NCBI RefSeq assembly: GCF_900116545.1
Contig: NZ_FPCK01000001.1
Coordinates: forward strand, 1,426,001 to 1,490,000
DNA length: 64,000 bases
From: Devosia crocina
Lineage (GTDB): Bacteria; Pseudomonadota; Alphaproteobacteria; Rhizobiales; Devosiaceae
Reading direction: 5' to 3'
Every line of letters starts with the position of its first letter. The stretch's first letter is position 1. Of this stretch, positions 18,326 through 27,933 are shown piece by piece. A program made the position numbers and the translations under genes. The notes below the pieces were generated by a model. That model worked only from the letters and a program-made list of their open reading frames with translations, made no database searches and was not told the DNA's origin.

Positions 18326-19381
18326 TCAGCCCTGTGCGGACTTGCGCATGGCTTCCATCAGGTTTTCTTCGTTAATCACCCGATTTCGGCCGGCATGCTT
18401 GGCCGCGTAGAGGCAGCGATCCGCACGATCGATGAGTGAAGCTGCCGTGTCGCCGGTATGAAACACGGCAATGCCAAAAGAAGCAGTGATTCGACCGAGC
18501 TTTTCATTGGTCGAACGCTTCAGCAGTTCCTTGCCGTGGATGGCCTGGCGAACATTTTCCGCCACGATCATCGCCCCCTTCAGGTCGGTTGACGGGAGGA
18601 TGGCGACGAACTCTTCTCCGCCATAGCGAGCGGCGAGGTCCCGGCCCTTGATGTTGGACTTGAGAGTCATGGCAACAAGGCGCAGCACCTGGTCTCCGGT
18701 CTGGTGACCATAGGTATCGTTGAAGGTCTTGAAGTGGTCTATATCGATCAAGACAAGGCAAAGCGGGCTGCCGTTCTGGCGGGCTTCTGAGATGGCAGCT
18801 CGCAGGCCTTCGTCGAAGCTCTTGCGGTTGGCAATCTTGGTCAGCGGATCAAGCAGCGATTCCCTGCGGACATCGTCCAGGTCGCGCTGAAGTGCCGCAA
18901 TATCTTCTCGCGAAGCGTCAAGCTTTTGCTCAAGCAGGCGGTTCGTATCCTGCATGCGGCGCGTTTCCGCAAGGAGCCGTCCTGCGAGTGCCTTGATCGC
19001 ATCCGGACCGATTTCACGCTCGAGATCGCCTTGCGCTGACTGGAGAGAGCCCGAATATGCATTGGCCGTGAACATGGCCTGATCGATCGCGGAGTGAACG
19101 GCCTCGATGCGCGCCTGCATTCGCTCGGACACGTTGGTAATCCGATCGTTGACATCGGACTTCAGGAACTCGTTGTAAAGCGTCTCGGCTAAGCTGGCGG
19201 ACGGAGAATCGCCCGACGAGAAGATCGCGTTGATCCGGTGATTGAGCGATGGGTTTACGCCCGTGGCGTAGGTGTAGAGCAACTCATAAAATTGGGGGTA
19301 GGGCGGAATGCTGCTCTTCTTGAGAAGGTCGAGTGCCGCATTGGCGTAACCAAGCGCGCGCTTGAATTCGTGATCCGACAC
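18326..19381 (-). CDS. GGDEF diguanylate cyclase
   Basis: This 351-aa protein probably makes c-di-GMP. An N-terminal helical region (1-165, ending in a coiled coil) precedes a full GGDEF domain (about 175-340) with the active-site GGEEF at 254-258 and the metal-binding FKTFNDTYGHQTGD segment. The inhibitory I-site, normally RxxD five residues before GGEEF, reads KGRD (245-248), so product inhibition may be weak. No membrane segment is seen. The start is GTG. Confidence 0.9.
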   Translation of the reverse strand: MSDHEFKRALGYANAALDLLKKSSIPPYPQFYELLYTYATGVNPSLNHRINAIFSSGDSPSASLAETLYNEFLKSDVNDRITNVSERMQARIEAVHSAIDQAMFTANAYSGSLQSAQGDLEREIGPDAIKALAGRLLAETRRMQDTNRLLEQKLDASREDIAALQRDLDDVRRESLLDPLTKIANRKSFDEGLRAAISEARQNGSPLCLVLIDIDHFKTFNDTYGHQTGDQVLRLVAMTLKSNIKGRDLAARYGGEEFVAILPSTDLKGAMIVAENVRQAIHGKELLKRSTNEKLGRITASFGIAVFHTGDTAASLIDRADRCLYAAKHAGRNRVINEENLMEAMRKSAQG

Positions 19382-19510
19382 TGCCTACCACCTGCGCCTT
19401 ACTGCGCCGACCACCGGCATCCCATTCTGACATTGAAGTCAATTTCAGGCTAGTATGCCAGCCTGCCGAGTGGTCAGGCCAGCAAATTCATGCGGATCAC
19501 GGGCAGCTCG

Positions 19511-20944
19511 CTAGGTTTTTTGCTCTGGGAGACGAGCTGGCCTGAGCAGGAACGCCGGAATAGGGCCTGCATCGCCAAACGGAGAATCGGATGGCGCATC
19601 GAGCATATCATCCTCTTCACGCCGCTCGCGACGGCGCGAGGATGCATTGCCCCGAGCTGACTGAGGCTTTGGGAGCGCTGCCTCTTCCCTAGCCGAATCA
19701 GCTTCGCCCGCGCCTATACGTCCGCGGCCGCGACGGCGTGAGCTGCGGGCCGGCTTAGGTGCTTCGTCATCTTCCGAGCTTGGCTCGTCAGTCGCTGCAG
19801 AGCCAGTATCGAGCCAGTCGATCGGTTTCTGGATGAGCTTGAGGATAGCATCGAGGTGCTTCTCGTCGCCAGGACCCACGAAAGTGTAGGCAGTGCCTGT
19901 GCGACCCGCGCGTCCGGTGCGGCCGATGCGGTGCACATAGTCTTCCGCATGGACGGGCACATCGAAGTTGAACACGTGACTGACTGCGGGAATGTCGAGA
20001 CCGCGGGCCGCAACGTCGCTCGCCACCAGATGCGTGAGATTGCCGGACTTGAAGGCGTCCAGCGTTTCCATGCGGCTCTTCTGATCCATGTCGCCATGGA
20101 GAGCGCCGGCGCTGTAGCCGTGGCGGGCAAGGGAACGCGCCAGCGTCGCGACATCCCGCTTGCGATTGCAGAAGATGATGGCGTTGGTCAGCCCCTCGGC
20201 AGCATCAATCCGCGAGCGCAGGGTTGCGCGTTTCTGATCGGGGCGCGAGGACACCTTGACCAATTTCTGGTCGATCGTGTCGGCCGTCGACGCCGTACGC
20301 GACACCTGAACATGTACCGGATCCCTGAGGAAGCGCTTGGTGAGGCGCTCGATCTGTGGGTCCATGGTCGCGGAGAAAAGCATGGTCTGACGGCGGGGCG
20401 GCAGGCGCGAGCAGATCTTTTCGATGTCGTCGATGAAGCCCATGTCGAGCATGCGGTCAGCTTCGTCGATAACGAGGATTTCGACACCAGTCAGCAGGAT
20501 CTTGCCGCGATCGAACTGGTCGAGGAGGCGTCCGGGAGTGGCGATCAAGACATCGACGCCGCGGTCGAGCTTCTTGTTCTGGTCTTCGAAGGACACGCCG
20601 CCAATGATCAGCGCCATGGAAAGGCGATGATTCTTACCGTACTTTTCGAAGTTCTCTGCCACCTGCGCGGCAAGCTCGCGCGTGGGTTCGAGAATGAGCG
20701 TGCGCGGCATGCGCGCCCGCGCGCGACCGGCTTCGAGCAGGGTCAGCATGGGCAAGACAAACGAAGCGGTCTTGCCTGTACCGGTCTGGGCGATGCCGAT
20801 CAGATCCTTCTTCTCCAAGAGGTGTGGAATGGCCTGAGACTGGATTTCAGTCGGTCGCGTGTAGCCCGCAGCTGTAACAGCTTCGGTAACTTTGCTCGAA
20901 AGGCCAAGGCCAGAAAAATCGTCGGTCAAGGTCGGAAATTCCAC
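19511..20944 (-). CDS. DEAD-box ATP-dependent RNA helicase (RhlE-like)
   Basis: The 477-aa helicase has all core motifs in order: the Q motif (TRPTEIQSQAIP), AQTGTGKT, PTRELA, TPGR, DEAD (VIDEADRMLDMGF), SAT, ARGLDIP and HRIGRTGR. A basic, Arg-rich C-terminal tail (SSRRRGRGRIG and further) fits the RhlE group, which acts in ribosome assembly and RNA decay. The start is a GTG giving MEFPTLTDDF. Confidence 0.94.
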   Translation of the reverse strand: MEFPTLTDDFSGLGLSSKVTEAVTAAGYTRPTEIQSQAIPHLLEKKDLIGIAQTGTGKTASFVLPMLTLLEAGRARARMPRTLILEPTRELAAQVAENFEKYGKNHRLSMALIIGGVSFEDQNKKLDRGVDVLIATPGRLLDQFDRGKILLTGVEILVIDEADRMLDMGFIDDIEKICSRLPPRRQTMLFSATMDPQIERLTKRFLRDPVHVQVSRTASTADTIDQKLVKVSSRPDQKRATLRSRIDAAEGLTNAIIFCNRKRDVATLARSLARHGYSAGALHGDMDQKSRMETLDAFKSGNLTHLVASDVAARGLDIPAVSHVFNFDVPVHAEDYVHRIGRTGRAGRTGTAYTFVGPGDEKHLDAILKLIQKPIDWLDTGSAATDEPSSEDDEAPKPARSSRRRGRGRIGAGEADSAREEAALPKPQSARGNASSRRRERREEDDMLDAPSDSPFGDAGPIPAFLLRPARLPEQKT

Positions 20945-21230
20945 TCAGCGGGTCGCCCGGTGCGGGCCGAACGGGTGTGTTCGACGGGCGTGCCGGAAGT
21001 CAATCGCAAGGCCCTTGCTTTGGTTCTGTGGCCCGACCCAAGTCGACTGGACGGCGGAAGTGCTGCATTCGTGCGACGGGCTAGTGCCGTCCACTATGTC
21101 GCCCACCATCAGATAAGGCGCCATAGAACTCGAAAGCCAAGCATTTCCTGCCAAACCTTGCGGCGCGGACCATAGCGCAAACCCCTTGCGTGTCAACGGT
21201 CTTGCCGGCTTTTTAGGTGCTGGCGAAGAA
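20945..21230. other. Intergenic region, no gene seen
   Basis: This 286-bp stretch lies upstream of the helicase gene and downstream of the LacI gene, both on the minus strand. It would form the helicase 5' leader. A minus-strand reading frame here has no family-like features and is not called. No clear terminator is seen. Confidence 0.4.
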
Positions 21231-22244
21231 TTAGTCGTTTCTGGCGGAACTGGCTCGCGCGACGACACGCGGCGTCACAACGAAATGGTCCGGCTGCATC
21301 CGTCCGTCAATGCGCTCGATGAGGAGACGCGTCGCCTGGAGACCCAGGACTTCGCCGGATTGATCAATGCTTGTCAGGCGGTTTTGCGAGAAGTCGCAGA
21401 AGATGGTGTTGTCATAGCCGACCACTGCCAGATCGTCTGGAATCGAAAGGCCGAGTTCGGTTGCAACGCTGATGGCCTCGAACGCCATGAGGTCGGTCCA
21501 GCAGAAAATTGCGTCGGGCTTGTCCTTGCTTTCAAGAAGCTTGCGTATGGTGAGTTGTACATCCCGCAGGACTTGCGGTGCGCGCAGGATATTTATGGCG
21601 CCTCCTAGCCCTTGTTCCGTCATCTCCAGACGATAGCCCAGCTCGCGCTGATTGATGACCGTCGACACGGGAGCCGAGAGGCTCAGCATGGCAATTTTAC
21701 TATGGCCATTCTGGCAAAGGTGGCGAACGGCAAGGCGAGCGCCGAGTTGGTCATCATTGTTCACCGCATCAAATTTCGCGCCGTCAATATCGTGATGGCC
21801 GATCACGACGAGTGGCGTGCGCTTGGCGATGTCATTGAGCCTCTCGTTGTTTTCGTTGGGGCCGACCAGAATCAATCCGTCCATCTGCCGATCGATCATG
21901 GCTTCGACCAGCGCCGAGGCAGAGGTGCTAATGCCCTGCATCGCTTGATACCGCGTCCGTTCCAGCGCAGCATTCACCCCCGCGAAAATGTCGGCAAAAA
22001 AGGGGTTGCGCAGGTCAGGGAAGACCAAGCCCAAGGTATAGGTGCGTCCGCGCAAGCCACGCGCCGAGGCAAGCGGGCGGTAGTTAAGCTTGTCCATCGA
22101 AGCCTGGACTTTGGCCCTGAGAGCTTCGCTGACCCCGTAAGCATCGCGCAAAACCTTCGAGACTGCTGCGACCGACACACCAGCATCGCTGGCAACGTCC
22201 CTTATAGTGATGCGCGGCGTTCTTGCTGCGGCTTTCTTTTGCAT
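21231..22244 (-). CDS. LacI-family transcriptional regulator of the rhamnoside locus
   Basis: The 337-aa regulator has an N-terminal helix-turn-helix (TIRDVASDAGVSVAAVSKVL, residues 12-31), the hinge helix (LASARGLRGRTYTLG) and a periplasmic-binding-like sugar domain. It is divergent from the GH78 rhamnosidase and ABC importer genes, so it most likely represses them and is released by a rhamnose-containing ligand. A GGGGGAGAACGAG stretch precedes the ATG. Confidence 0.92.
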   Translation of the reverse strand: MQKKAAARTPRITIRDVASDAGVSVAAVSKVLRDAYGVSEALRAKVQASMDKLNYRPLASARGLRGRTYTLGLVFPDLRNPFFADIFAGVNAALERTRYQAMQGISTSASALVEAMIDRQMDGLILVGPNENNERLNDIAKRTPLVVIGHHDIDGAKFDAVNNDDQLGARLAVRHLCQNGHSKIAMLSLSAPVSTVINQRELGYRLEMTEQGLGGAINILRAPQVLRDVQLTIRKLLESKDKPDAIFCWTDLMAFEAISVATELGLSIPDDLAVVGYDNTIFCDFSQNRLTSIDQSGEVLGLQATRLLIERIDGRMQPDHFVVTPRVVARASSARND

Positions 22245-22310
22245 TCTCGTTCTCCCCCCGAAGCTTTTCGCACCTATTCCAAAAAAAGCCTATTGCGAAG
22301 AGCGGAGAAA

Positions 22311-22354
22311 TGTAGAACGCTACACGTAGAACAGTTTACACCCGCTCAAGCGGG
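22311..22354. promoter_or_regulatory. Candidate LacI operators upstream of GH78 gene
   Basis: TGTAGAACGCTACA (22311-22324) has 5-bp inverted arms. CCCGCTCAAGCGGG (22341-22354) has 6-bp arms and lies just before the GAGGAG ribosome-binding site. Either could bind the divergent LacI-family protein. No experimental operator is known to match. Confidence 0.4.
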
Positions 22355-22370
22355 GTGAGGAGATTCCGAC

Positions 22371-24755
22371 GTGTTGAATGAAACTGCCGCCGAGCTGCCC
22401 TCCAGCTCGCGTACCCATGCGCGCACCTGGACTGCTCAGATGGTCCGTCCGAAGGCTGATCGTGGAGTGGGCACGCCGGCGAGTTTCATTGCCAAGACGT
22501 TTATCCTAGACAAGATCTCCGGCCGAGAGGTTCTCGATATCTCGGCACTGGGCCTCTACCTCTGCTTCATCAACGGCACGAGAGTGGGTGCAGATGTGCT
22601 GACTCCCGGCTGGACCGCTTATGATGCGCGGCTCAGCTATCAGACCTATGACGTTTCTTCCTTGCTCGTCGCAGGCGAGAACCGCATCGAAATCTGGCTT
22701 GGGGATGGTTGGCTGCGGTCGCAGCTGATGTGGGGCAAGTTCCCGATCTACAACACCTGGGGAAGCCAGATCGCGGCATTGGCCGAGCTTCGCTCCGCTC
22801 CGGGTGACGCAAATCCCGTGCTTGTCACGGACGCAAGCTGGGAAAGCGGCGAGTTGCCGATCCGCAAGTCCGGCATCTACTTCGGCGAGACCTACGACGC
22901 TCAGATCCAGCCCACCGTGTCTGCGGGCACGGAAGCGATCGACTTCAATCATGATCGCCTCGTTGCGCACGAAACGACGCCGGTGCGCGAGCTTGAGCCG
23001 CTGAAAGCCATCAAGAGTTGGACGGATAACGAAGGTCGCCAGGTCTTCGATTTCGCCCAGAACGTCGGCGGCTATGTTGCGATTTCGGTCAGCGGGTCAG
23101 CTGGTGCGACCGTCGTGATCGAACATGCCGAGGTGCTCGACAAGGACGGTAATTTCTACAACGTCAACTATCGCACCGCCGAAGCAACAGTCACATATAC
23201 GCTTTCGGGGCAGGGGACGGAGAGCTACCGGCCACACTTTACCTTTCAGGGTTTCCGTTACGCCCGCGTCGCTGTCGAGGGTGACGCCAAGCTCGTCGAC
23301 ATTCGATCAATTCCCATTAGTTCAGTGACCGAGCAGAAGGCCAGCTTCACTTCGGGCAATGAGCTGGTAAACCGCCTGTTTCTCAACACGCTCTGGAGCC
23401 AGCGCGGCAACTTCATCGAAGTTCCGACCGATTGTCCGCAGCGCGACGAGCGCCTGGGCTGGACGGGCGATGCTCAGGTTTTTGCCGGTACCGCCGCCTA
23501 TCTGGGCGAGGTGCATGGTTTTTTCCAGAAGTGGGTCCGCGACCTCATGGTCGATCAGCGCGATGATGGGGCTGTGCCCCATGTCTGTCCCGATCCCACA
23601 AGGATGCAGCCCGAGCATTATCCAGGCTTTTTTGGTTCGACCGGCTGGGGCGACGCTATCTATCAGGTGCCATGGCAGGTCTATCTGCATTATGGCGACA
23701 CGGCGTTCCTCGAAGAGGTTCTGCCGAACATGGTCAAATGGGTCGATTTTGTCTGGTCGATCAGCGATGGCCCAATTGTCTCGCCGCCGCGCGAATGGGG
23801 TGCACGTGGCTTCTCCTTCGGCGATTGGCTGCAACCCAAGGGACCAAGTGCCAAGCCGCTCCCCACTATCGGTGACGATGCCGCCGCGACGATTTACCTG
23901 CATATCGCCGCAAAGCAAGTCGCGCAGATTGCCGAGATCGTGGGCGATGCAGCAACGGCGCAGCGCCTTGGCAAGATGGCTGAAGAGGTGAAGTCCGCCT
24001 TTGTCAGCGAATTCATCACCGCATCCGGTCGCCTGGCCTATGACGATCAGACCTCTTACGCGCTGGCGATCCTTCACGACCTCGTTCCAGCCGAAAAGCT
24101 GGAGGCAGCGAAAGGATACTTCAAGAACACCATCGCGCGGACCGAAGGCCGAATCGGCACCGGCTTCATCGGAACACCGGCCCTTCTGCCGGCTCTGATC
24201 AAGATCGGCGAGTGGGGCCTTGCCAGCGAAGTCTTCCTGCAGGAGGAAGTGCCCGGCTGGCTCTATCAGGTGAAGATGGGCGCAACCACCATCTGGGAAC
24301 GCTGGGATGCGATCCAGGCTGATGGCACCATCTACAATCCGCAGATGAACTCCTACAATCACTATGCCTACGGTGCGGTGTGCCAGTGGCTGATCGAAGG
24401 CGTAGCCGGCTTTCGCCCGGACGAAAAGGATCCGGCGTTCAAGACGGTCATCTTCGAGCCGCTCATTTTGCCTGACCTGTCGCCGGTCAGTGCCGAGCAC
24501 GACAGTCCCGCTGGGCAGATCCGGGCCGCCTGGACGATCTCGGGTGAGGCCGTTCGCTACGAGTTGGAGGTGCCGGCACAGAGCCGGGGCATTCTCAAGC
24601 TTGCATCAGGCTATCGTGATGCCACGCTCGATGGAGAGGCGCTCGCCAGCCATGAGGCGACGCTTTCGCCAGGCAAGCATATCGTGACCTTCAACTATAC
24701 CGCACCCAAGCGCACCGAGCGCGCAAAGTCGCGGGTCAACGCCAATACGCCATAA
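22371..24755 (+). CDS. Alpha-L-rhamnosidase, glycoside hydrolase family 78
   Basis: The 794-aa enzyme releases terminal L-rhamnose from rhamnosides. It carries the N-terminal beta-sandwich domains (including FALYLCFINGTRVGADVLTPGW-like sequence split over about residues 60-85), then the six-hairpin catalytic domain with the hallmark CPQRDERLGWTGDAQ near 353-367, and WERWDAI near 640. The acidic residues of both motifs are the expected catalytic groups. There is no signal peptide, so it acts in the cytoplasm on imported glycosides. The GTG start lies 8 nt after GAGGAG. Confidence 0.92.
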   Translation: MLNETAAELPSSSRTHARTWTAQMVRPKADRGVGTPASFIAKTFILDKISGREVLDISALGLYLCFINGTRVGADVLTPGWTAYDARLSYQTYDVSSLLVAGENRIEIWLGDGWLRSQLMWGKFPIYNTWGSQIAALAELRSAPGDANPVLVTDASWESGELPIRKSGIYFGETYDAQIQPTVSAGTEAIDFNHDRLVAHETTPVRELEPLKAIKSWTDNEGRQVFDFAQNVGGYVAISVSGSAGATVVIEHAEVLDKDGNFYNVNYRTAEATVTYTLSGQGTESYRPHFTFQGFRYARVAVEGDAKLVDIRSIPISSVTEQKASFTSGNELVNRLFLNTLWSQRGNFIEVPTDCPQRDERLGWTGDAQVFAGTAAYLGEVHGFFQKWVRDLMVDQRDDGAVPHVCPDPTRMQPEHYPGFFGSTGWGDAIYQVPWQVYLHYGDTAFLEEVLPNMVKWVDFVWSISDGPIVSPPREWGARGFSFGDWLQPKGPSAKPLPTIGDDAAATIYLHIAAKQVAQIAEIVGDAATAQRLGKMAEEVKSAFVSEFITASGRLAYDDQTSYALAILHDLVPAEKLEAAKGYFKNTIARTEGRIGTGFIGTPALLPALIKIGEWGLASEVFLQEEVPGWLYQVKMGATTIWERWDAIQADGTIYNPQMNSYNHYAYGAVCQWLIEGVAGFRPDEKDPAFKTVIFEPLILPDLSPVSAEHDSPAGQIRAAWTISGEAVRYELEVPAQSRGILKLASGYRDATLDGEALASHEATLSPGKHIVTFNYTAPKRTERAKSRVNANTP

Positions 24756-24779
24756 GGCTCGGACAACAGTTATTATTGC

Positions 24780-24798
24780 GGCCCGCAGGAGGCGGGCC
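24780..24798 (+). repeat. Intercistronic hairpin between GH78 and binding-protein genes
   Basis: GGCCCGC and GCGGGCC (7-bp perfect arms) enclose AGGAG just before the AGGGAGG ribosome-binding site of the next gene. No T tract follows, so mRNA processing or partial attenuation is more likely than full termination. Confidence 0.5.
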
Positions 24799-24815
24799 CC
24801 CAAGGGAGGTAGACC

Positions 24816-26105
24816 ATGACTAAAACAAAACTTTTTGCCCTGATGGGCGCCAGCACACTCGGGCTGATGATCTCGGCGAACGCGGTCAGTGCGCAGCAAT
24901 CGGGCTATCTGTCGTTCCTCATCGACAATGGCCCCCAGTCGGTTGCCGTCGCCGAAGCGTGGGTGGCCGCTTACACCGAGAAGAACCCCGATGTCACAAT
25001 CGACATCGAAGTGCGGCCCGGTGGTGGCGAGGGCGACAATATCGTCAAGACCCGTCTCGCGACAGGCGCCATGGCGGACGTCTTCTTCTACAATTCAGGC
25101 TCGCTCTTTCAAGCGATCAACCCGACCCAGAACCTGCTGCCGGTGACCAATGAGCCTTGGCAAGAAGGCGTGCAGGAGAGCTTCAAATCCGTGGTTTCCG
25201 CAGGTGGCGAAGTCTACGGAACGCCTTTTGCGCCGGCTATGGGCGGCGGCATTTTCTACAATCGCGGCATCTATGAAGAGCTCGGCCTGGAGATTCCCAC
25301 AACCTGGGAAGAATTCATGGCGAACAACGAAAAGATCAAGGCAGCCGGCAAAACAGCCGTGATCCAGACCTATGGCGAGACTTGGACCAGCCAGCTGTTC
25401 GTCCTTGCTGACTTCTACAACGTGCTGGCTGCTGAGCCGGACTTTGCGGAGAAGTTCACTGCCAACGAAGCCAAGTTCGCGACCTCGCCAGCAGCCTTGC
25501 GTGGCTTCGAGAAACTTCAAGAGGTCTACGAAGCCGGCTACCTCAATGCCGATTTCGGCGCTGCAACATATCCCGACGGTCTGCGCATGGTTGCAACGGG
25601 CGAGGGCGCTCATTATCCGATGCTAACCTTCGGCATCGGCGCGATTGCAGAAACTCTGCCGGACAATCTCGATGATGTCGGCTTCTTCGCACAGCCCGGT
25701 GACAGCGCGGACAGCAATGGCCTGACCACCTGGATGCCGGACTCTGTTTATATCGCTAAGAGCACCTCGAGCCCGGATCTCGCCAAGGACTTCGTCGGCT
25801 TTATCGGCTCGCCTGAAGGCTGCGACATCCGCAACGAAGCCGTCGGTGCGACCGGTCCATACATGATCGCCGGCTGTGAGCTTCCGTCGGATGTGCCACC
25901 CGCCGTTTCCGACATGCTGCCCTACTTCCAGGAAGGTGGAAACAACGCACCGGCGCTTGAATTCCTCTCACCGGTCAAGGGGCCTGCCCTCGAGCAGATC
26001 ACCGTGGAGGTCGGATCGGGCATCCGCTCGGCTGCCGATGGCGCGGCACTTTATGATGAGGACGTACGCAAGCAGGCTCAGCAGCTGGGCCTTGCCGGCT
26101 GGTAA
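24816..26105 (+). CDS. ABC sugar transporter substrate-binding protein (CUT1)
   Basis: The 429-aa protein has a Sec signal peptide (basic start, hydrophobic core, cleavage after VSA near residue 26) and the family 1 extracellular binding fold (GVPFAPAMGGGIFYNR-like region, PTTWEEFMANNEKIKAAG). It captures a sugar, probably a rhamnose-containing one given the GH78 neighbour, and delivers it to the two permeases that follow. Its start is preceded by GGGAGG. A long hairpin follows the gene. Confidence 0.92.
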   Translation: MTKTKLFALMGASTLGLMISANAVSAQQSGYLSFLIDNGPQSVAVAEAWVAAYTEKNPDVTIDIEVRPGGGEGDNIVKTRLATGAMADVFFYNSGSLFQAINPTQNLLPVTNEPWQEGVQESFKSVVSAGGEVYGTPFAPAMGGGIFYNRGIYEELGLEIPTTWEEFMANNEKIKAAGKTAVIQTYGETWTSQLFVLADFYNVLAAEPDFAEKFTANEAKFATSPAALRGFEKLQEVYEAGYLNADFGAATYPDGLRMVATGEGAHYPMLTFGIGAIAETLPDNLDDVGFFAQPGDSADSNGLTTWMPDSVYIAKSTSSPDLAKDFVGFIGSPEGCDIRNEAVGATGPYMIAGCELPSDVPPAVSDMLPYFQEGGNNAPALEFLSPVKGPALEQITVEVGSGIRSAADGAALYDEDVRKQAQQLGLAGW

Positions 26106-26121
26106 TCATTTCTGACCCGCT

Positions 26122-26155
26122 TCGGCTTCGGGAGGACTGATCCTTCCGGAGCCGA
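26122..26155 (+). repeat. Long intercistronic stem-loop after binding-protein gene
   Basis: TCGGCTTCGGGAGGA and TCCTTCCGGAGCCGA pair over 15 positions with two G-U pairs around CTGA. A hairpin here, straight after the substrate-binding-protein stop, is the usual way to protect that mRNA segment and give excess binding protein over permeases. Confidence 0.6.
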
Positions 26156-26173
26156 TTGCATCGCGAGGCTTTC

Positions 26174-27061
26174 ATGACAGCAGTTGCTGCGCCAGCGCTT
26201 CCAAAGCGCCGGTCCCTTTATCCTGGCTGGTTCTATGCACCGGCTGCAGCCGTTTATTCCGTGCTGTTCTTGGCGCCGACTCTTGCGTCTCTTTATTTCA
26301 GCCTGACGCGTTGGACGCTTTTCGACGCGACTTTCATCGGCTTCGACAACTTTGCGCAGTTCTTTCGCGAGCCGTTTCTCGTGCAGGGCTTGGTCAACAC
26401 CGTTATCTACGCGGTCGTGACATCTGGCCTCAAGGTGGTGGTGGGCATGCTCCTGGCGCTGATGCTGACCAGTGAGATCATTGCGCGCGGCTATCTGCGC
26501 TCCGTCATCTTCTTCCCGGTGCTCGTGTCTACGGTGGGCGTCGGCATCACCTTCACAGTGTTGATGCATCCCACCCAGGGGATGATCAACCAGACGCTAG
26601 CGTTTTTGGGTATGGCAGGTCCAGGTTGGCTCGTGGACCCCAGGCTGGCGCTCTTTTCGGTCGCGCTTGTCGATGTCTGGAAAGGTGTAGGCCTTGCGAC
26701 GGTGATCTATATTGCTGGTCTGGTCGCCATTCCGCGCGATTACTATGAGGCCGCCCGCATCGACGGGGCGACCAAGTTGCAGAACTTCTTCTACGTGACG
26801 CTGCCGCTGAGCCGGCCGGCCACAGCAACCGTCATCACCCTGTCCTTTATCGGCGGCCTGCGCACCTTCGATCTGATCTGGGCCATGACAAAGGGCGGGC
26901 CGGGCTTCGCGTCCGACACGATCGCATCGGTGATCTACAAGCAGTACCAGGCAGGATTTTATGGTCTCTCGACCGCCGGCAACGTCGTCCTCTTCATCCT
27001 GATCGCCGTGCTCGTCGTGCCGCTGACCATGTTCCTCAATCGCAAGCAGGGCCACGAATGA
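26174..27061 (+). CDS. ABC sugar transporter permease 1 (CUT1)
   Basis: This 295-aa inner-membrane protein has six predicted membrane segments and the cytoplasmic EAA loop YYEAARIDGATKLQNFF that contacts the ATPase. It corresponds to the MalF/UgpA-type subunit. ATG 26174 (MTAVAAPALP) was preferred to an upstream TTG at 26156 because GAGG lies before it. The stop overlaps the next gene in ATGA. Confidence 0.92.
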   Translation: MTAVAAPALPKRRSLYPGWFYAPAAAVYSVLFLAPTLASLYFSLTRWTLFDATFIGFDNFAQFFREPFLVQGLVNTVIYAVVTSGLKVVVGMLLALMLTSEIIARGYLRSVIFFPVLVSTVGVGITFTVLMHPTQGMINQTLAFLGMAGPGWLVDPRLALFSVALVDVWKGVGLATVIYIAGLVAIPRDYYEAARIDGATKLQNFFYVTLPLSRPATATVITLSFIGGLRTFDLIWAMTKGGPGFASDTIASVIYKQYQAGFYGLSTAGNVVLFILIAVLVVPLTMFLNRKQGHE

Positions 27062-27888
27062 AACGGTCGCGCGCTTCCATCATTGGCGGTTCCGCCGCCA
27101 TCGCCGCCACTTTCGTGGTCTTTGTCATCCCGTTTCTGTTCATCATTCTGATGGCCTTCAAGGATCGCCAGCAATCGGCGCTGCGCGACTTCTCCTGGCC
27201 CACCGGCTTCCATCTCTGGGACAATGTCTTCGAGGTCGTGCGCACCCGCAACTGGATGATGATCACAGCCTTCGTCAATTCTTCGATCATCACTGTCGCC
27301 AGTGTCACCCTGCTGATCGTGTTTGCGGCCATGGTCGGATTCGTGCTGGCTCGCCGCAAGACCCGGTTCAATGGGTTGATCGAATTCCTGATCCTTGCCG
27401 GATTGATGATCCCGCCCGCGGTCGTCCCCACCATCTGGCTGCTGCAGGGCCTCAAACTCTTCGGCACGCTCCATGGCATGATCCTGATCCAGGTCGCCTA
27501 TAATCTGCCGTTCTCCATTATCCTCTACCGCGCCTTCATTGCGACTATCCCGCGTGAGCTGGACGAGGCGGCGGTGATCGACGGCGCGCGACCCTTCGAT
27601 GTGTTCTTCCGCGTCGTGCTGCCGCTGCTCTGGCCTGTCACCGTGACAAATATCGTGGTGCAGTCTGTAGGGATCTTCAACGACTTCACCAATCCACTCT
27701 ATTATTTGCCGGGCAACCAGAACGCGACCGTGCAGCTGACGCTCTATAATTTCCAGAGCCAGTTCAGCACCGCCTACAATCTGTTGTTCACCAATATCCT
27801 GCTCATCACTATCCCGCCCCTGATCGTCTTCATGTTCTTCAATCGGCAGATCGTCGCCGGTATGACGGCTGGCGCGGTGAAGGGCTAG
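27058..27888 (+). CDS. ABC sugar transporter permease 2 (CUT1)
   Basis: The 276-aa MalG/UgpE-type permease has six predicted membrane segments and the EAA loop ELDEAAVIDGARPFDVFF. It starts in a 4-bp overlap with permease 1, consistent with equal synthesis of the heterodimer. Confidence 0.92.
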   Translation: MKRSRASIIGGSAAIAATFVVFVIPFLFIILMAFKDRQQSALRDFSWPTGFHLWDNVFEVVRTRNWMMITAFVNSSIITVASVTLLIVFAAMVGFVLARRKTRFNGLIEFLILAGLMIPPAVVPTIWLLQGLKLFGTLHGMILIQVAYNLPFSIILYRAFIATIPRELDEAAVIDGARPFDVFFRVVLPLLWPVTVTNIVVQSVGIFNDFTNPLYYLPGNQNATVQLTLYNFQSQFSTAYNLLFTNILLITIPPLIVFMFFNRQIVAGMTAGAVKG

Positions 27889-27933
27889 CCGATGGGTAAC
27901 ACCACAAAATTCTCACTCAAGGGGATCTGACCG

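Noticed and set aside
20945..21268. 107-aa minus-strand frame between LacI and helicase genes
   Set aside because: It is Pro/Ser-rich without domain signal, overlaps the LacI 3' end, and lies where the helicase leader should be.
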